DNA from: Marinibaculum pumilum
GTDB lineage: Bacteria > Pseudomonadota > Alphaproteobacteria > Ferrovibrionales > Ferrovibrionaceae
Direction of reading: 5' to 3'
DNA length: 64,000 nucleotides
Assembly (NCBI RefSeq): GCF_042646425.1
Contig: NZ_JBHRTR010000020.1
Span: 62,001 to 126,000, forward strand
A program made the position numbers and the translations under genes. Position 1 is the first letter of the stretch; the number at the start of each line of letters is the position of its first letter. Shown here in pieces: positions 25,790 through 34,064 of the stretch. The notes beneath the pieces were generated by a model. It saw only the letters and a list, made by a program, of their open reading frames with translations. It was not told the origin of the DNA and ran no database searches.

Positions 25790-28276
25790 ATGCACACATT
25801 CTGGCCCCGCCTATCCATGCAATGGTCACATGCAATGCCGCGAATCCGAAGGTTATCAGGGCCAGACCTTCGCAGGGCAAGACATATTCTGCGCGATGGG
25901 ACATCGCAGAAGCTGCCACTTCGCCGCGGACCCGGTACGGTTTCTTCCAAGCCGGATCGTTCTGCCTGCCGCTTCCACTACTACGGCGCGTACCTCCTGG
26001 GATACCTGCTCTTTCTGGCCGGGCTCGTCTTTACGTGGCAGATCGACGCACCGAATCTGACGTTCGACCAGCGCGACCAGCGGCTGGCCCTCTGGCTGGC
26101 CCAGTTGTTCCTCGACTGGGGCGGTCCGCTGGACGTTACGGTACCGAACCCGTTCCAGGGCATGGTCAGCGTGGCAATCCCTGTCAATCCGTTCTGGACC
26201 CCGCCACTGCTGCCGGCGGTCCTGATGGGAGATACCGATTGGTCCCGCACGCTGGTGATGGTCGTCAACAGCGTCGAAGTCAGCGCCACAACCTTCGCCT
26301 TGCTGCGCTGCCTGCGGTTCCGGGCGCTGCACTGCCTGCTGTCGGTATTCCTGCTCCACTTCCTGCTGTTTCCGCCCTTCACCTTCTCCTTCGCGCTGCA
26401 CGGCTGGCTGCAGACCGGGCCGTACTATGGCCATACCCTGGCACTGGGAAACCTGCTGCTGCTGACGGTCGTTCTCCTGGGCCGGCTGCCGCAATGGCCG
26501 CTTCCCGGCATCATTCGGACAGGTCCGCTGGCGCGGCACCTGACGGCATGGGCAGCCCTGACCCTGCTGGCGCTGTTCCTGGTCCTGGCCAACCTGATCT
26601 CGGTTCCGTTCTATGCGGCGGGCATGTTGGCCGGCTTCGCTGGTCTCTGCGCGGTGCTGTTCTGCGCCGCAGAGGGCTGGCGCGGCCGCCTGGCCCAGCT
26701 GGCGGCCGGCCTGGCGGTTGCCCTGGCCCTCGTCCTGCTGGGCACGGCCGAGTTCTACGAGACGTCGAAGCAGATCTCGGCGCGGTTCGTCGATGGCGGC
26801 ACCGGCGGCCTGCTGGCACTGCTGAACCCGCCCGCCCAGTGGTCATTCGACACGGAGGCGCTGACGGCCTTTTTCTGCGGCCACGGCATCGCCTGCTCAT
26901 TCGGCAGCTTCCCGGTGCAGCCCCGGGTCGTGCTGCTGGCCTCGCTCTGGTTCCAGATTGCGGTCGCCGCCGGCATCGGTCTCGCCATCTGGCGCTGGCG
27001 AGGCGCGGCCCGCCGCTTTGCCCTGTGGTTCGGGCTCTACTGGGCAGCCCTGGCCGCCTTCTTCGTGCTGCGGGCGTTCAACGTGATCGGCGCCTTTCCC
27101 CTGGCGCCGCTCTACCTCTACTACCCGCTGCATCCCTTCTGGGCGGCATTCAGCCTCTACGCCGCATGGGCCCTGGCCGGCGCTGCCTGGTCGCAGGTGG
27201 CGCCCCGTCTGCACGATCGGTTCAGGAGCAACCGGTTCGGGAGCAGTCGACTCGAGGCCGCAATGCGCTGGCCGATCGGGGCGCCCGGCCGGCTGCCGCT
27301 GACCGCCGGACTGGCCGCGGCGGTTGCCACCTTCGCCTACGGGGCATCGCTCGAGCCCAGTCATGTCTGGACACCGCCGCCCACGCCGATCGTCAACTAC
27401 CTGACGGCCGAGATCGCGCTGCGGCCGGGCGACAGTTTCCGCGGCAGCGTGGCCAGCATCCTGGTGCAGCCTGAAGGCCCATTGCGCCGGGTGCTCGGCC
27501 CGGCACCCGATGCCCGCGTGGAGAGCGGCCGAATCGAGCGCTATCTCAACTATCTCGAGAAGACCACCGGCAGTGGCCATGCGCTGCTCGACCTCTGGTG
27601 GTATGGCATACCGACCTTCGAGGAATATGGCCAGGCGGTGACCCGGCAGATGGGGGTGATCGAAACGCTGCTGACCGACGGCCGCTATGTGGAGAAGATT
27701 CATTTCCTGATGGCCGACATCCCCGACCTGCCGCTGCTTCAGGCGCTGGGCGTGCGTTTCGTGATCTCCGACCTCGACCCCGGCGGCGGCGCTACGGCGC
27801 GGACGGCGATCCCGCTGCCCGAAGGCGGTGCCCTGACCCTCTACGAACTGCCTGCGCCGAACCTCGGCGGCTTCAGCCCCACCCGGATCACCGGTGGCCT
27901 CAGCGGTCCGGAGATTCTGGCGGCGCTGCGCGCGCAACCGGGGCGTTTCGACAAGCATGCCTATGCCGACGGCATCGACGACAGGGGGCTGCGCCCGGCT
28001 CGCGGCGCCGATATGATCTTCGTCCCCGGCGGGGTGCGGATCAGGGCCAGCAGTACCGGGCGGTCGGCGCTGCTTCTGCCGCTGCAGTTCTCCCACTGCC
28101 TGCAGCCGCAAGACCGGCCGCCAGATGTGCAGCTCGCGCGGGCCAACATCGCGCAGACTTTGCTGGCATTCGACCGGCAGGTGGATATTGTCCTGCGCTG
28201 GGACTTCGGCCTGCTCGGCAATGCCGGCTGCCGGGCACGGGATGTCCGCGACCTGATGGAGTTGGGCCTGTTGTGA
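25790..28276 (+). CDS. Large polytopic membrane protein, possible GT-C-type glycosyltransferase
   Basis: This frame of 828 codons encodes about ten hydrophobic segments between residues 65 and 480 (for example YYGAYLLGYLLFLAGLVF, LLSVFLLHFLLF, LLALFLVLANLISV), then a soluble C-terminal part of about 300 residues. The layout of multi-TM plus extracytoplasmic domain is that of GT-C enzymes or sugar-modification proteins, but no catalytic motif is certain. The N-terminal 60 residues are unlike the rest and no ribosome-binding site precedes any ATG, so the true start may be further in. It is followed after 4 bases by a polyprenyl-phosphate-type GT2 gene, which suggests joint use of a lipid-linked sugar. 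Confidence 0.65.
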   Translation: MHTFWPRLSMQWSHAMPRIRRLSGPDLRRARHILRDGTSQKLPLRRGPGTVSSKPDRSACRFHYYGAYLLGYLLFLAGLVFTWQIDAPNLTFDQRDQRLALWLAQLFLDWGGPLDVTVPNPFQGMVSVAIPVNPFWTPPLLPAVLMGDTDWSRTLVMVVNSVEVSATTFALLRCLRFRALHCLLSVFLLHFLLFPPFTFSFALHGWLQTGPYYGHTLALGNLLLLTVVLLGRLPQWPLPGIIRTGPLARHLTAWAALTLLALFLVLANLISVPFYAAGMLAGFAGLCAVLFCAAEGWRGRLAQLAAGLAVALALVLLGTAEFYETSKQISARFVDGGTGGLLALLNPPAQWSFDTEALTAFFCGHGIACSFGSFPVQPRVVLLASLWFQIAVAAGIGLAIWRWRGAARRFALWFGLYWAALAAFFVLRAFNVIGAFPLAPLYLYYPLHPFWAAFSLYAAWALAGAAWSQVAPRLHDRFRSNRFGSSRLEAAMRWPIGAPGRLPLTAGLAAAVATFAYGASLEPSHVWTPPPTPIVNYLTAEIALRPGDSFRGSVASILVQPEGPLRRVLGPAPDARVESGRIERYLNYLEKTTGSGHALLDLWWYGIPTFEEYGQAVTRQMGVIETLLTDGRYVEKIHFLMADIPDLPLLQALGVRFVISDLDPGGGATARTAIPLPEGGALTLYELPAPNLGGFSPTRITGGLSGPEILAALRAQPGRFDKHAYADGIDDRGLRPARGADMIFVPGGVRIRASSTGRSALLLPLQFSHCLQPQDRPPDVQLARANIAQTLLAFDRQVDIVLRWDFGLLGNAGCRARDVRDLMELGLL

Positions 28277-28280
28277 GCAG

Positions 28281-29159
28281 ATGCCGGAGTTCGGCCAATT
28301 GCAGGATCGGGGCACCGTGACCGGTTCCGCGATGCGGCGCGACAGTCCTTCCTCGGACGGGGAGGACCGCCACGCCCGCGAATTGATGCCCGACCTGAGC
28401 GACCTGAGCGACCCGACCGGCTCCGACCAGGCGGTGGGCCTGGCCGGCCATGAGCCGATCGACGTCACCCTGTTCATTCCCTGCCTGAACGAGGCGGAGA
28501 ATGTCGTCGGTGCGATCGAGACCGTGTCGGCCGCCTGCCGCAAGCTGGGCCGCAGCTACGAGGTGCTGGTCTTCGACGACGGCTCCACCGACGGCACGTC
28601 GGAAGTGGTGCAGGCCTGGCAGCGGGCCAACCCGGACGCGCCGGTCCGCCTGTTCCGGAACGAGCGCAACCGCGGCGTCGCCCGCAACTTCGTCGACGGC
28701 GCCTTCGCTGCCCGCGGGCATCACTACCGCCTGGTCTGCGGCGACAATATCGAGCCGCCGGAAACCCATGAGGCGCTGCTGTCCGCGATCGGCCACAGCG
28801 ATATCGTGATCCCCTATTTCATCGAGATCCGGAACCGGCCGTTCTTCCGCAAGGTGATCTCCTGGCTCTATACCCGGCTGGTGAATCTCGCCAGCGGCTA
28901 TCGCCTGAAGTACTACAACGGCTGTCCGATCTACCTGCGCCGCGACGTGATGCGCTTCCATGTCGAGACGTCCGGCTTCGGCTACCAGGCCGAATTCCTG
29001 ACCCGGCTGATCTACGAAGGCCGCAGCTTCGTCGAGATCCCGCTCGTCGCCTACGACCGGGAAGGCTCCGCCTCGCTGAACCTGCGCAACCTGCTGTCGG
29101 TCGGGCACAGCCTGATGACCATCATGTTCCGCCGGCTGCGGATCGTCCTTTTCGAATGA
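28281..29159 (+). CDS. GT2 family glycosyltransferase, dolichyl/polyprenyl-phosphate sugar synthase-like
   Basis: This 292-residue protein has VTLFIPCLNEAENVVGAIE near 57, EVLVFDDGSTDGTSEVV near 94 and NRGVARNFVDGA, typical of dolichyl-phosphate mannose synthase-type GT2. It would load a sugar from a nucleotide donor onto a polyprenyl phosphate, or onto a membrane acceptor. The first 50 residues are low complexity, and ATGs at codons 18 and 36 are possible alternative starts. Spacing to the gene before (4 bases) and after (7 bases) indicates one operon. Confidence 0.82.
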   Translation: MPEFGQLQDRGTVTGSAMRRDSPSSDGEDRHARELMPDLSDLSDPTGSDQAVGLAGHEPIDVTLFIPCLNEAENVVGAIETVSAACRKLGRSYEVLVFDDGSTDGTSEVVQAWQRANPDAPVRLFRNERNRGVARNFVDGAFAARGHHYRLVCGDNIEPPETHEALLSAIGHSDIVIPYFIEIRNRPFFRKVISWLYTRLVNLASGYRLKYYNGCPIYLRRDVMRFHVETSGFGYQAEFLTRLIYEGRSFVEIPLVAYDREGSASLNLRNLLSVGHSLMTIMFRRLRIVLFE

Positions 29160-29166
29160 TGCCCCG

Positions 29167-30165
29167 ATGACCGCCAACGCCCATCCCGCCCCTGCCCCCG
29201 CCGATCCGACCCTGTCCGACGGGCAGGTGCAGCCGGGCTGGCTGCGGCGCGACCGTTGCCCGGTCTGCGACGCGCCGGCATCCGGTGCCAGCCCGGCCAT
29301 GCGGTCCGACCCGCCGGCGGAAACCCTGCCGGCGGAGGCGCATGGCCGCTTCCTGTCCGGCTATGGCAGCGGCCGCGTGTTCTTCACCTATCACCGCTGC
29401 GGCGGCTGCGGCGCCCTGTTCTGCCCGACCTACTACACGCCGGAACAGCTCGACCGTCTCTACGGCCGGCAGCAGGAGAACATGGCCGACGTGCCGTTGC
29501 CCGCCCGCACCGCCACGCAGCGGCATTATGCGGAACTGCTGGCCGGCACCACGGAGGTCGCCGGCGACTATCTGGAGCTCGGCGCCGATATCGGCCTGTT
29601 CGCGGAAGCCTGCGCCGCCCGGATGGCGCTGGGCCGGATGTACCTGGTGGAACCGAACCTGGAGGTGCATGACGAACTGCGCCGCCGGCTCGCGGGCCGT
29701 GACCTGGTGCTGGGCACCGGCAGCGCGGCGGAGATGGGCATTCCGCCCGGCAGCCTGGGGCTGGCGGTGATGATCCATGTCGCCGACCACCTGCTGGACC
29801 CCGCCCTGCTGCTGGCGGAGCTGCGCCGGATGCTGCGCCCGGGCGGCGTGCTGTTCCTGGTCGTCCACAATGTCGATTCGGCGCTGGCGCGGCTGCTGGG
29901 AAAGCGTTTCCCGCCCTTCACCCTGCAGCACCCGCAGCTCTACGGGCCGCGGACGATTGGCACCCTGCTGCGGCGCTGCGGCTTCGAGGTGCTGCGCACC
30001 GCCCGGACGAAGAACCATTTCCCGGTGATGCACCTGGCCCGCGCGGGCTTCCAGGTCGCGGGCCTGGGCGCCATCGCGCCGGGGTTCGACCTGCCCTGGA
30101 CCCCGGGCCTGCGCCTGGGGAACATCGCGGTGATCGCGCGGAAGCCCCTCTCCGACGCGGGCTGA
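29167..30165 (+). CDS. SAM-dependent methyltransferase with N-terminal zinc-ribbon-like cysteines
   Basis: This 332-residue protein has RCPVCDAP near 33 and CGGCGALFCP near 78, forming a possible zinc site. A methyltransferase domain follows: YLELGADIGLFAEAC near 136, MYLVEPNLEV, then PGGVLFLVVHNVDSALARLLGKRFPPF. This layout is common in glycan-cluster methyltransferases of the Methyltransf_23 type. It is the last gene of the short plus-strand operon from 25.8 kb and converges on the operon ending at 30178. Confidence 0.82.
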   Translation: MTANAHPAPAPADPTLSDGQVQPGWLRRDRCPVCDAPASGASPAMRSDPPAETLPAEAHGRFLSGYGSGRVFFTYHRCGGCGALFCPTYYTPEQLDRLYGRQQENMADVPLPARTATQRHYAELLAGTTEVAGDYLELGADIGLFAEACAARMALGRMYLVEPNLEVHDELRRRLAGRDLVLGTGSAAEMGIPPGSLGLAVMIHVADHLLDPALLLAELRRMLRPGGVLFLVVHNVDSALARLLGKRFPPFTLQHPQLYGPRTIGTLLRRCGFEVLRTARTKNHFPVMHLARAGFQVAGLGAIAPGFDLPWTPGLRLGNIAVIARKPLSDAG

Positions 30166-30177
30166 GGAACGCGGCGC

Positions 30178-30666
30178 CTACCTCACCTCCGGATGTCGGA
30201 AAAGGCGCCGCAGCCGTGCGAAGCTGCGGGCCGTGCGCGCGCCCTGCGCCGTCGGCCGGTAGCGGTCGTCCTCGCGCTGCAGCAGGCCGCCGGCGACCAG
30301 CTGGTCGAGCCGCCGGTCGACCATCGCGGCGGTGTCGTAGTCCTTCGCGATCTGCGTTTCGTCCAGCGGACCGTCGGTCAGCCGGCGCAGGATCCCCAGG
30401 GTCACCGAGTTCGCCGCCAGGGTGAACAGGAACAGGTAGAGTTCGCACAGCAGGCCGTAGGCGAGTGCCGCGACGATCGGCTGCACGGCCAGGCCATGGC
30501 CCGCCAGCAGACCGCCGATCAGCAGCAGGCCGACCGGGCCGCCGACCAGAAGGAAGCGCTTCACCGCGGAGCCGCCAGCGCCCAGGCGGCCCCCCAGGCG
30601 GCCCAGCACGGCATGTCCGGCCAGGGCGGCGGCGAAGGCCAGAAGGGTCCAGGCGAGCCAGGCCAT
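30178..30666 (-). CDS. Small membrane protein with winged-helix-like cytoplasmic tail
   Basis: This 162-residue protein has about four hydrophobic segments in the first 95 residues (AWTLLAFAAALAGHAVLG, GPVGLLLIGGLLAG, LAYGLLCELYLFLFTL). A soluble tail reads GPLDETQIAKDYDTAAMVDRRLDQLVAGGLLQ, then EDDRYRPTAQGARTARSF. The tail has the helix-helix-wing rhythm of small winged-helix domains, in which a turn such as GGLLQREDDRY forms the wing. The ATG at 30666 shares its last base with the preceding stop. Function unknown. It resembles its upstream neighbour in design. Confidence 0.65.
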   Translation of the reverse strand: MAWLAWTLLAFAAALAGHAVLGRLGGRLGAGGSAVKRFLLVGGPVGLLLIGGLLAGHGLAVQPIVAALAYGLLCELYLFLFTLAANSVTLGILRRLTDGPLDETQIAKDYDTAAMVDRRLDQLVAGGLLQREDDRYRPTAQGARTARSFARLRRLFRHPEVR

Positions 30667-31181
30667 CAGCCGGCCCGCCCGATGCCGGCCAGCCAGAGCA
30701 GGGCCGCGCTGGCCGCCGCCGCAATGCGGCCGCGGCCGGTGATCGCCAGCCGGCCCTCTTCGTCCCGGCGCGCCAGCTTCAGGTCCAGCAGCGATGCCGT
30801 GCGCGCCATCTGCTTGGCGGTGCCGATCGCGGCGAGGGCCTGCAGGTCCTTGCCGCTGGCGGTGCCGCGGCGATGGGTGGCGGCCAGGATCGACAGCGAA
30901 TAGCTGCCTTCCGCCAGCGACCAGAGTTCCAGGAAGGAAATGGCATAGATGCCCATCAGCGCCGCGGTCCCGAAGGCGCCGGTCCAGCGCGCCGCCTCGC
31001 CCGGCGCCAGGGCCAGCCAGACCAGCAGCGCCAGGCCCGCCGCGACGACGGGCAGGGCGTGGAACAGGAAGATGCCGCGCTCCGTCCGCAGGACAGCCAG
31101 GTTGCGCAGGCCGGCGAGATAGGCGGCCAGATGCAGCAGGCACCAGCCGGCCGCCAGAAGGATCGGTGTCAGCGCGGTCAT
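30666..31181 (-). CDS. Small membrane protein with winged-helix-like C-terminus
   Basis: This 171-residue protein starts at ATG 31181, overlapping the GT39-type gene by 4 bases. It has hydrophobic segments (PILLAAGWCLLHLAAYLAG, LPVVAAGLALLVWLAL, TAALMGIYAISFLELW), a cytoplasmic stretch GKDLQALAAIGTAKQMARTASLLDLKLARRDEEGR, then a last hydrophobic helix. The middle looks like a winged helix, as in the next gene. I do not recognise a family. Co-transcription with a membrane glycosyltransferase and two regulators suggests control or assembly of surface glycan synthesis. Confidence 0.62.
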   Translation of the reverse strand: MTALTPILLAAGWCLLHLAAYLAGLRNLAVLRTERGIFLFHALPVVAAGLALLVWLALAPGEAARWTGAFGTAALMGIYAISFLELWSLAEGSYSLSILAATHRRGTASGKDLQALAAIGTAKQMARTASLLDLKLARRDEEGRLAITGRGRIAAAASAALLWLAGIGRAG

Positions 31182-32671
31182 GCCGCCGTCCCTTCGGCCG
31201 GCAGCGCCCGGTGCCGGCGCCGGCGGCGCCGCAGCCAGCCGCCCAGCCGCCAGGCCGCCAGGGCCGTCGCCACGACCAGAACCGGCGCCAGCGGCAGGTT
31301 CCAGCGCGGGATGTTGTTGGTCAGGCCGGTATGGACCGCCAGGCCGGTCAGGCCCGGCAGGGCGAACAGGTAGAACCGCCCCACGCCCCAGCGCCAGGCG
31401 AGCGCCAGCACGACCAGCAGGCAGGGCACGGTCAGCAGCGCCAGGGAATCGACCCACAGGCCCCGGTTGAGCACCGGCAGCGAGATCATCAGATGCCGCG
31501 GCCAGGCCTGCAGCAGCCGGGACTGGTAGTCGCGGGTGACCGCGTCATAGGCCTCGGACGGGGACAGGCCGGTCGCCTGGCGGGCCGCCACGTCGGCGAC
31601 CCAGCGATCGTGCGAGGCCGGCGTGAAGCCGTCGGCGCGATGGTCCTGGAAGCGGCGCCAGTGCGCCTCCGGAAAGCCGTCTCGGGCCCAGTTGTCGCCG
31701 AAGTTGGAGGTCCACCAGAGCCAGGCCATGCCGTATTCGGCGGCCGTCATCTCCAGCAGTTCGATCCGGTAGGCCAGCACCTCGCCCTCGCGCGCGCGGT
31801 CGGAGGGGAGCGGGCTGCCGAAGCTCGCCAGGTTCCAGAACAGCCAGGGCGCCACGATCGCCGCCCAGCCCGCCGCCAGCAGGACGCCGCGCAGCGCGCC
31901 GGCGGCATAGCGCCGGGCGGCCGGCCGCGGCGCCGGCCCGCGCTGCCAGGCATGGGCCAGCGCCACGCCGATCGCCGCCGGTACGAGCAGCGGCAGGAAG
32001 GCCTGTTTGGTCGCCGCCAGCGCCCCGCAGGCAATGCCTGCCGCGATGGCGGCCGCCCAGGCCGCCCGCCCGGTGCCCGCGGCGGGCAGCAGCAGCAGGG
32101 CCGCCGCTGCCGCCAGCGCCAGGGCCAGCGATTCGCTGATCATGAAGTCGGCATAGTCCATGATCTTCGGGTTGAAGGCGATCATCGCCAGGGCCAGCAG
32201 AGCCGCAGGGGCGGCGCCGCACAGCCGCCAGACGGCCAGCGCGGCACAGGCGGCCGCCACCAGGATCAGCGCCACGTTCAGGCCGTGGCCCAGCCGCAGC
32301 GCCGCCAGGCATGACGCGCTCGGCGCGCTCGTGGCCGCGGGCAAGGCGTCGCAACGGGCCGCCGCCAGGGTGGCGGGCGCGAGGCGCATCAGGCCGGCCA
32401 GGAGAAGCGGATAGCCGGGTTCGCGGAACATCGTGGGCGCCGGCACCGCATCCTGCGGCGGCGCCAGCGAGGGCACGCCATGTTCGGCCAGGTTCCAGGC
32501 CATCGCCACGTAGTGCCGGTCGTCGGCCACGGGCGGGTTCGGCTGAAACCGCATCCAGGCGAGCACGAAGGCTGCCGCCAGCAGCAGCAGCGCCAGGATC
32601 AACAAGCCGGCAGGCGGCGGCGCATGGCGGTCGCCGGCCACCGGCGGCAGCAGGGTCGTCATCGATGTCAT
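31178..32671 (-). CDS. GT39-type membrane glycosyltransferase (ArnT/PMT-like)
   Basis: This 497-residue polytopic protein has the N-terminal extracytoplasmic-loop motif DDRHYVAMAWNLAEHG with the Asp expected to be catalytic in GT-C enzymes, and FREPGYPLLLAGLMRL, typical of the PMT_2/GT39 family. At least ten hydrophobic segments follow. It should transfer a sugar from a polyprenyl-phosphate donor on the periplasmic side, plausibly the donor made by the GT2 at 28281. It belongs to the regulator operon that starts at 33898. Confidence 0.8.
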   Translation of the reverse strand: MTSMTTLLPPVAGDRHAPPPAGLLILALLLLAAAFVLAWMRFQPNPPVADDRHYVAMAWNLAEHGVPSLAPPQDAVPAPTMFREPGYPLLLAGLMRLAPATLAAARCDALPAATSAPSASCLAALRLGHGLNVALILVAAACAALAVWRLCGAAPAALLALAMIAFNPKIMDYADFMISESLALALAAAAALLLLPAAGTGRAAWAAAIAAGIACGALAATKQAFLPLLVPAAIGVALAHAWQRGPAPRPAARRYAAGALRGVLLAAGWAAIVAPWLFWNLASFGSPLPSDRAREGEVLAYRIELLEMTAAEYGMAWLWWTSNFGDNWARDGFPEAHWRRFQDHRADGFTPASHDRWVADVAARQATGLSPSEAYDAVTRDYQSRLLQAWPRHLMISLPVLNRGLWVDSLALLTVPCLLVVLALAWRWGVGRFYLFALPGLTGLAVHTGLTNNIPRWNLPLAPVLVVATALAAWRLGGWLRRRRRRHRALPAEGTAA

Positions 32672-32711
32672 GTCGTCGGGTGAACCGTCGCCGGGATCGC
32701 CGGATGGCAGG

Positions 32712-33215
32712 TCAGGCGGCGCTGATATAGTCGGCGTCGAGCTGCACCCGCACCCGCCGGCCCAGCATGTCGAGAAGCAGGACCACCCGCTGCGCGTCGG
32801 TGACGCTGTCGACCAGCCCCATCCGTTCCGCGAGCGGTCCGTCGGTGATGCGCACCCGGTCGCCGCGGCAGAAGCTGTCCGAGGGCAGGCCGAACAGCAC
32901 GAAGCCGTCCTCGTCCTCGCGCGCCTTCAGGGCACGGATCACGCCGCGCGGCAGGGGCGCCGGCATCTCGCCGTCGCAGACCAGCTGCCGGCAGCCGAAG
33001 GTGCCGTTGACCCGCCGCCAGGGTTCCGCCGCCACGTCGAGGCGGACGAACAGATAGCCGGGGAACAGGGCGGCGGGCACCAGCTCCACCTTGCGGGCAT
33101 GGCGCCGCCGCTTGCGATAGCGCGGCAGATAGGTCCGCATGCCCTGGCGCTGCAGGTTGATCGCCGCACGCTCTTCCGAGCGCGGCAGGGCTTCCACAAC
33201 GTACCAGCGCCTCAC
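32712..33215 (-). CDS. RfaH-like NusG paralogue, operon-specific antiterminator
   Basis: This 167-residue protein has the NusG N-terminal fold: RRWYVVEALPRSEERAAINLQRQG, PAALFPGYLFVRLD, and WRRVNGTFGCRQLV. A KOW-like C-terminal domain follows (GDRVRITDGPLAERMGLVDSV, then RVVLLLDMLGR). Length and pattern match RfaH (162 residues) better than housekeeping NusG. Such proteins ride on RNA polymerase through long polysaccharide operons after loading at ops. An ops-like octamer lies in the leader of the 24.6-kb operon. The gene overlaps its regulator neighbour by 4 bases. Confidence 0.88.
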   Translation of the reverse strand: MRRWYVVEALPRSEERAAINLQRQGMRTYLPRYRKRRRHARKVELVPAALFPGYLFVRLDVAAEPWRRVNGTFGCRQLVCDGEMPAPLPRGVIRALKAREDEDGFVLFGLPSDSFCRGDRVRITDGPLAERMGLVDSVTDAQRVVLLLDMLGRRVRVQLDADYISAA

Positions 33216-33898
33216 GCCGCGTCTCCCCTTTCGATCAGGTCCTCGCCCACCAGGTCCTCGTTCCCCGCTGCGCGGCCGCGATCGGATGCCCCGCGCCCGC
33301 GGCTGACATGCAGCAGGGCCGGCGTCATCACCCGCTGCGGCGGCAGGCGCCGGATGGCGGCGGCGAAACGCGCCTGCGGGTCGATCACGTCGGTTACCAG
33401 CACCGCGTCGAACGTATCGCGTGGCGGCAGGTCCCGCAGCAGCGGCAGGCCGGCGAAGCGGTCGCGGTTGCGCGCCGGATCGACGACGGCGACCAGCTCC
33501 ACCTCTGCTTCATGCGCCGCGATGACCGCCACTTCCGCCAGGTCGCCCGCGCCCAGCAGCACCACCCGGGTCCAGCCCCGCGCTTGGCATTCCGCAAAGG
33601 CGTCGGTGCATTCCTGCCGGGCGACGCGGAAGAACTGGAAGGAGGATTCCAGATATTCGCGGGTCAGGCGGGTCTTCTCGGCAAAGCCCTGCGGCGTCAG
33701 ATAATAGAGGCAGCGCCGCGCCGGCACCTGGCGGACCTTGATCCAGCCCTTGTTGATGCAGCGCTTCAGATAGGCATTGGTCAGGCCCAGCGCCACGCCG
33801 AGCTGGCCGGCCAGGCGACGCTGCGACGTCGACCGTTCGGCTTCGATCTCGCTCAGGAGACCCAGGGTCAGCGCGGGGTCGCTGTCCTTCTCGGTCAT
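33212..33898 (-). CDS. MarR-family EPS-associated regulator fused to a Rossmann-like domain
   Basis: This 228-residue protein has an N-terminal winged helix (about 10-75: LLSEIEAERSTSQRRLAGQLGV, then LTNAYLKRCINKGWIKV and LYYLTPQGFAEKTRLT) matching the MarR-EPS regulators found with exopolysaccharide loci. A C-terminal Rossmann-like domain from residue 110 (TRVVLLGAGDLAEVAVIAA, then ELVAVVDPARN) resembles NAD- or nucleotide-binding sensor domains. It probably represses or activates the locus in response to a nucleotide ligand. ATG 33898 was chosen (ATG 33925 is upstream). Its own promoter carries the dyad shared with the wzm operon, so autoregulation is likely. Confidence 0.75.
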   Translation of the reverse strand: MTEKDSDPALTLGLLSEIEAERSTSQRRLAGQLGVALGLTNAYLKRCINKGWIKVRQVPARRCLYYLTPQGFAEKTRLTREYLESSFQFFRVARQECTDAFAECQARGWTRVVLLGAGDLAEVAVIAAHEAEVELVAVVDPARNRDRFAGLPLLRDLPPRDTFDAVLVTDVIDPQARFAAAIRRLPPQRVMTPALLHVSRGRGASDRGRAAGNEDLVGEDLIERGDAA

Positions 33899-33931
33899 CG
33901 GCCCATCTCGGTCATCGACCCTCATGCCCGC

Positions 33932-33952
33932 GGTCCCCGACTGCAGGGGACC
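33932..33952 (-). other. Hairpin in the leader of the regulator operon
   Basis: GGTCCCC (33932-33938) and GGGGACC (33946-33952) form a perfect 7-bp stem with a 7-base loop in the transcript upstream of the proposed ATG at 33898. There is no T-run. No ops-like octamer was found in this leader. Confidence 0.5.
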
Positions 33953-34039
33953 GGTAATCACGCGCTCCGGGTGTGCCGCCCTGTCGCGGCACCGCATGGC
34001 GGCATCGCCGTGCGGGCGCTTGTCCCCGCCGGGAAAATG

Positions 34040-34064
34040 CCTTAGAGCGTGGCCCGTTCTAAGG
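34040..34064. promoter_or_regulatory. Second dyad (CCTTAGA-N11-TCTAAGG) at the regulator promoter
   Basis: Perfect 7-bp inverted arms at 34040-34046 and 34058-34064. The right arm overlaps the predicted -10 box of the minus-strand promoter. The spacing is close to two turns of DNA when measured between arm centres, as for a dimer-binding site. It is absent from the matching promoter at 24.6 kb, so this may be specific to autoregulation. Confidence 0.5.

Noticed and set aside
33899..34056. A second ops-like element in the regulator operon leader
   Set aside because: No GGTAGC-type core was found on the transcribed strand between the promoter and the first gene.
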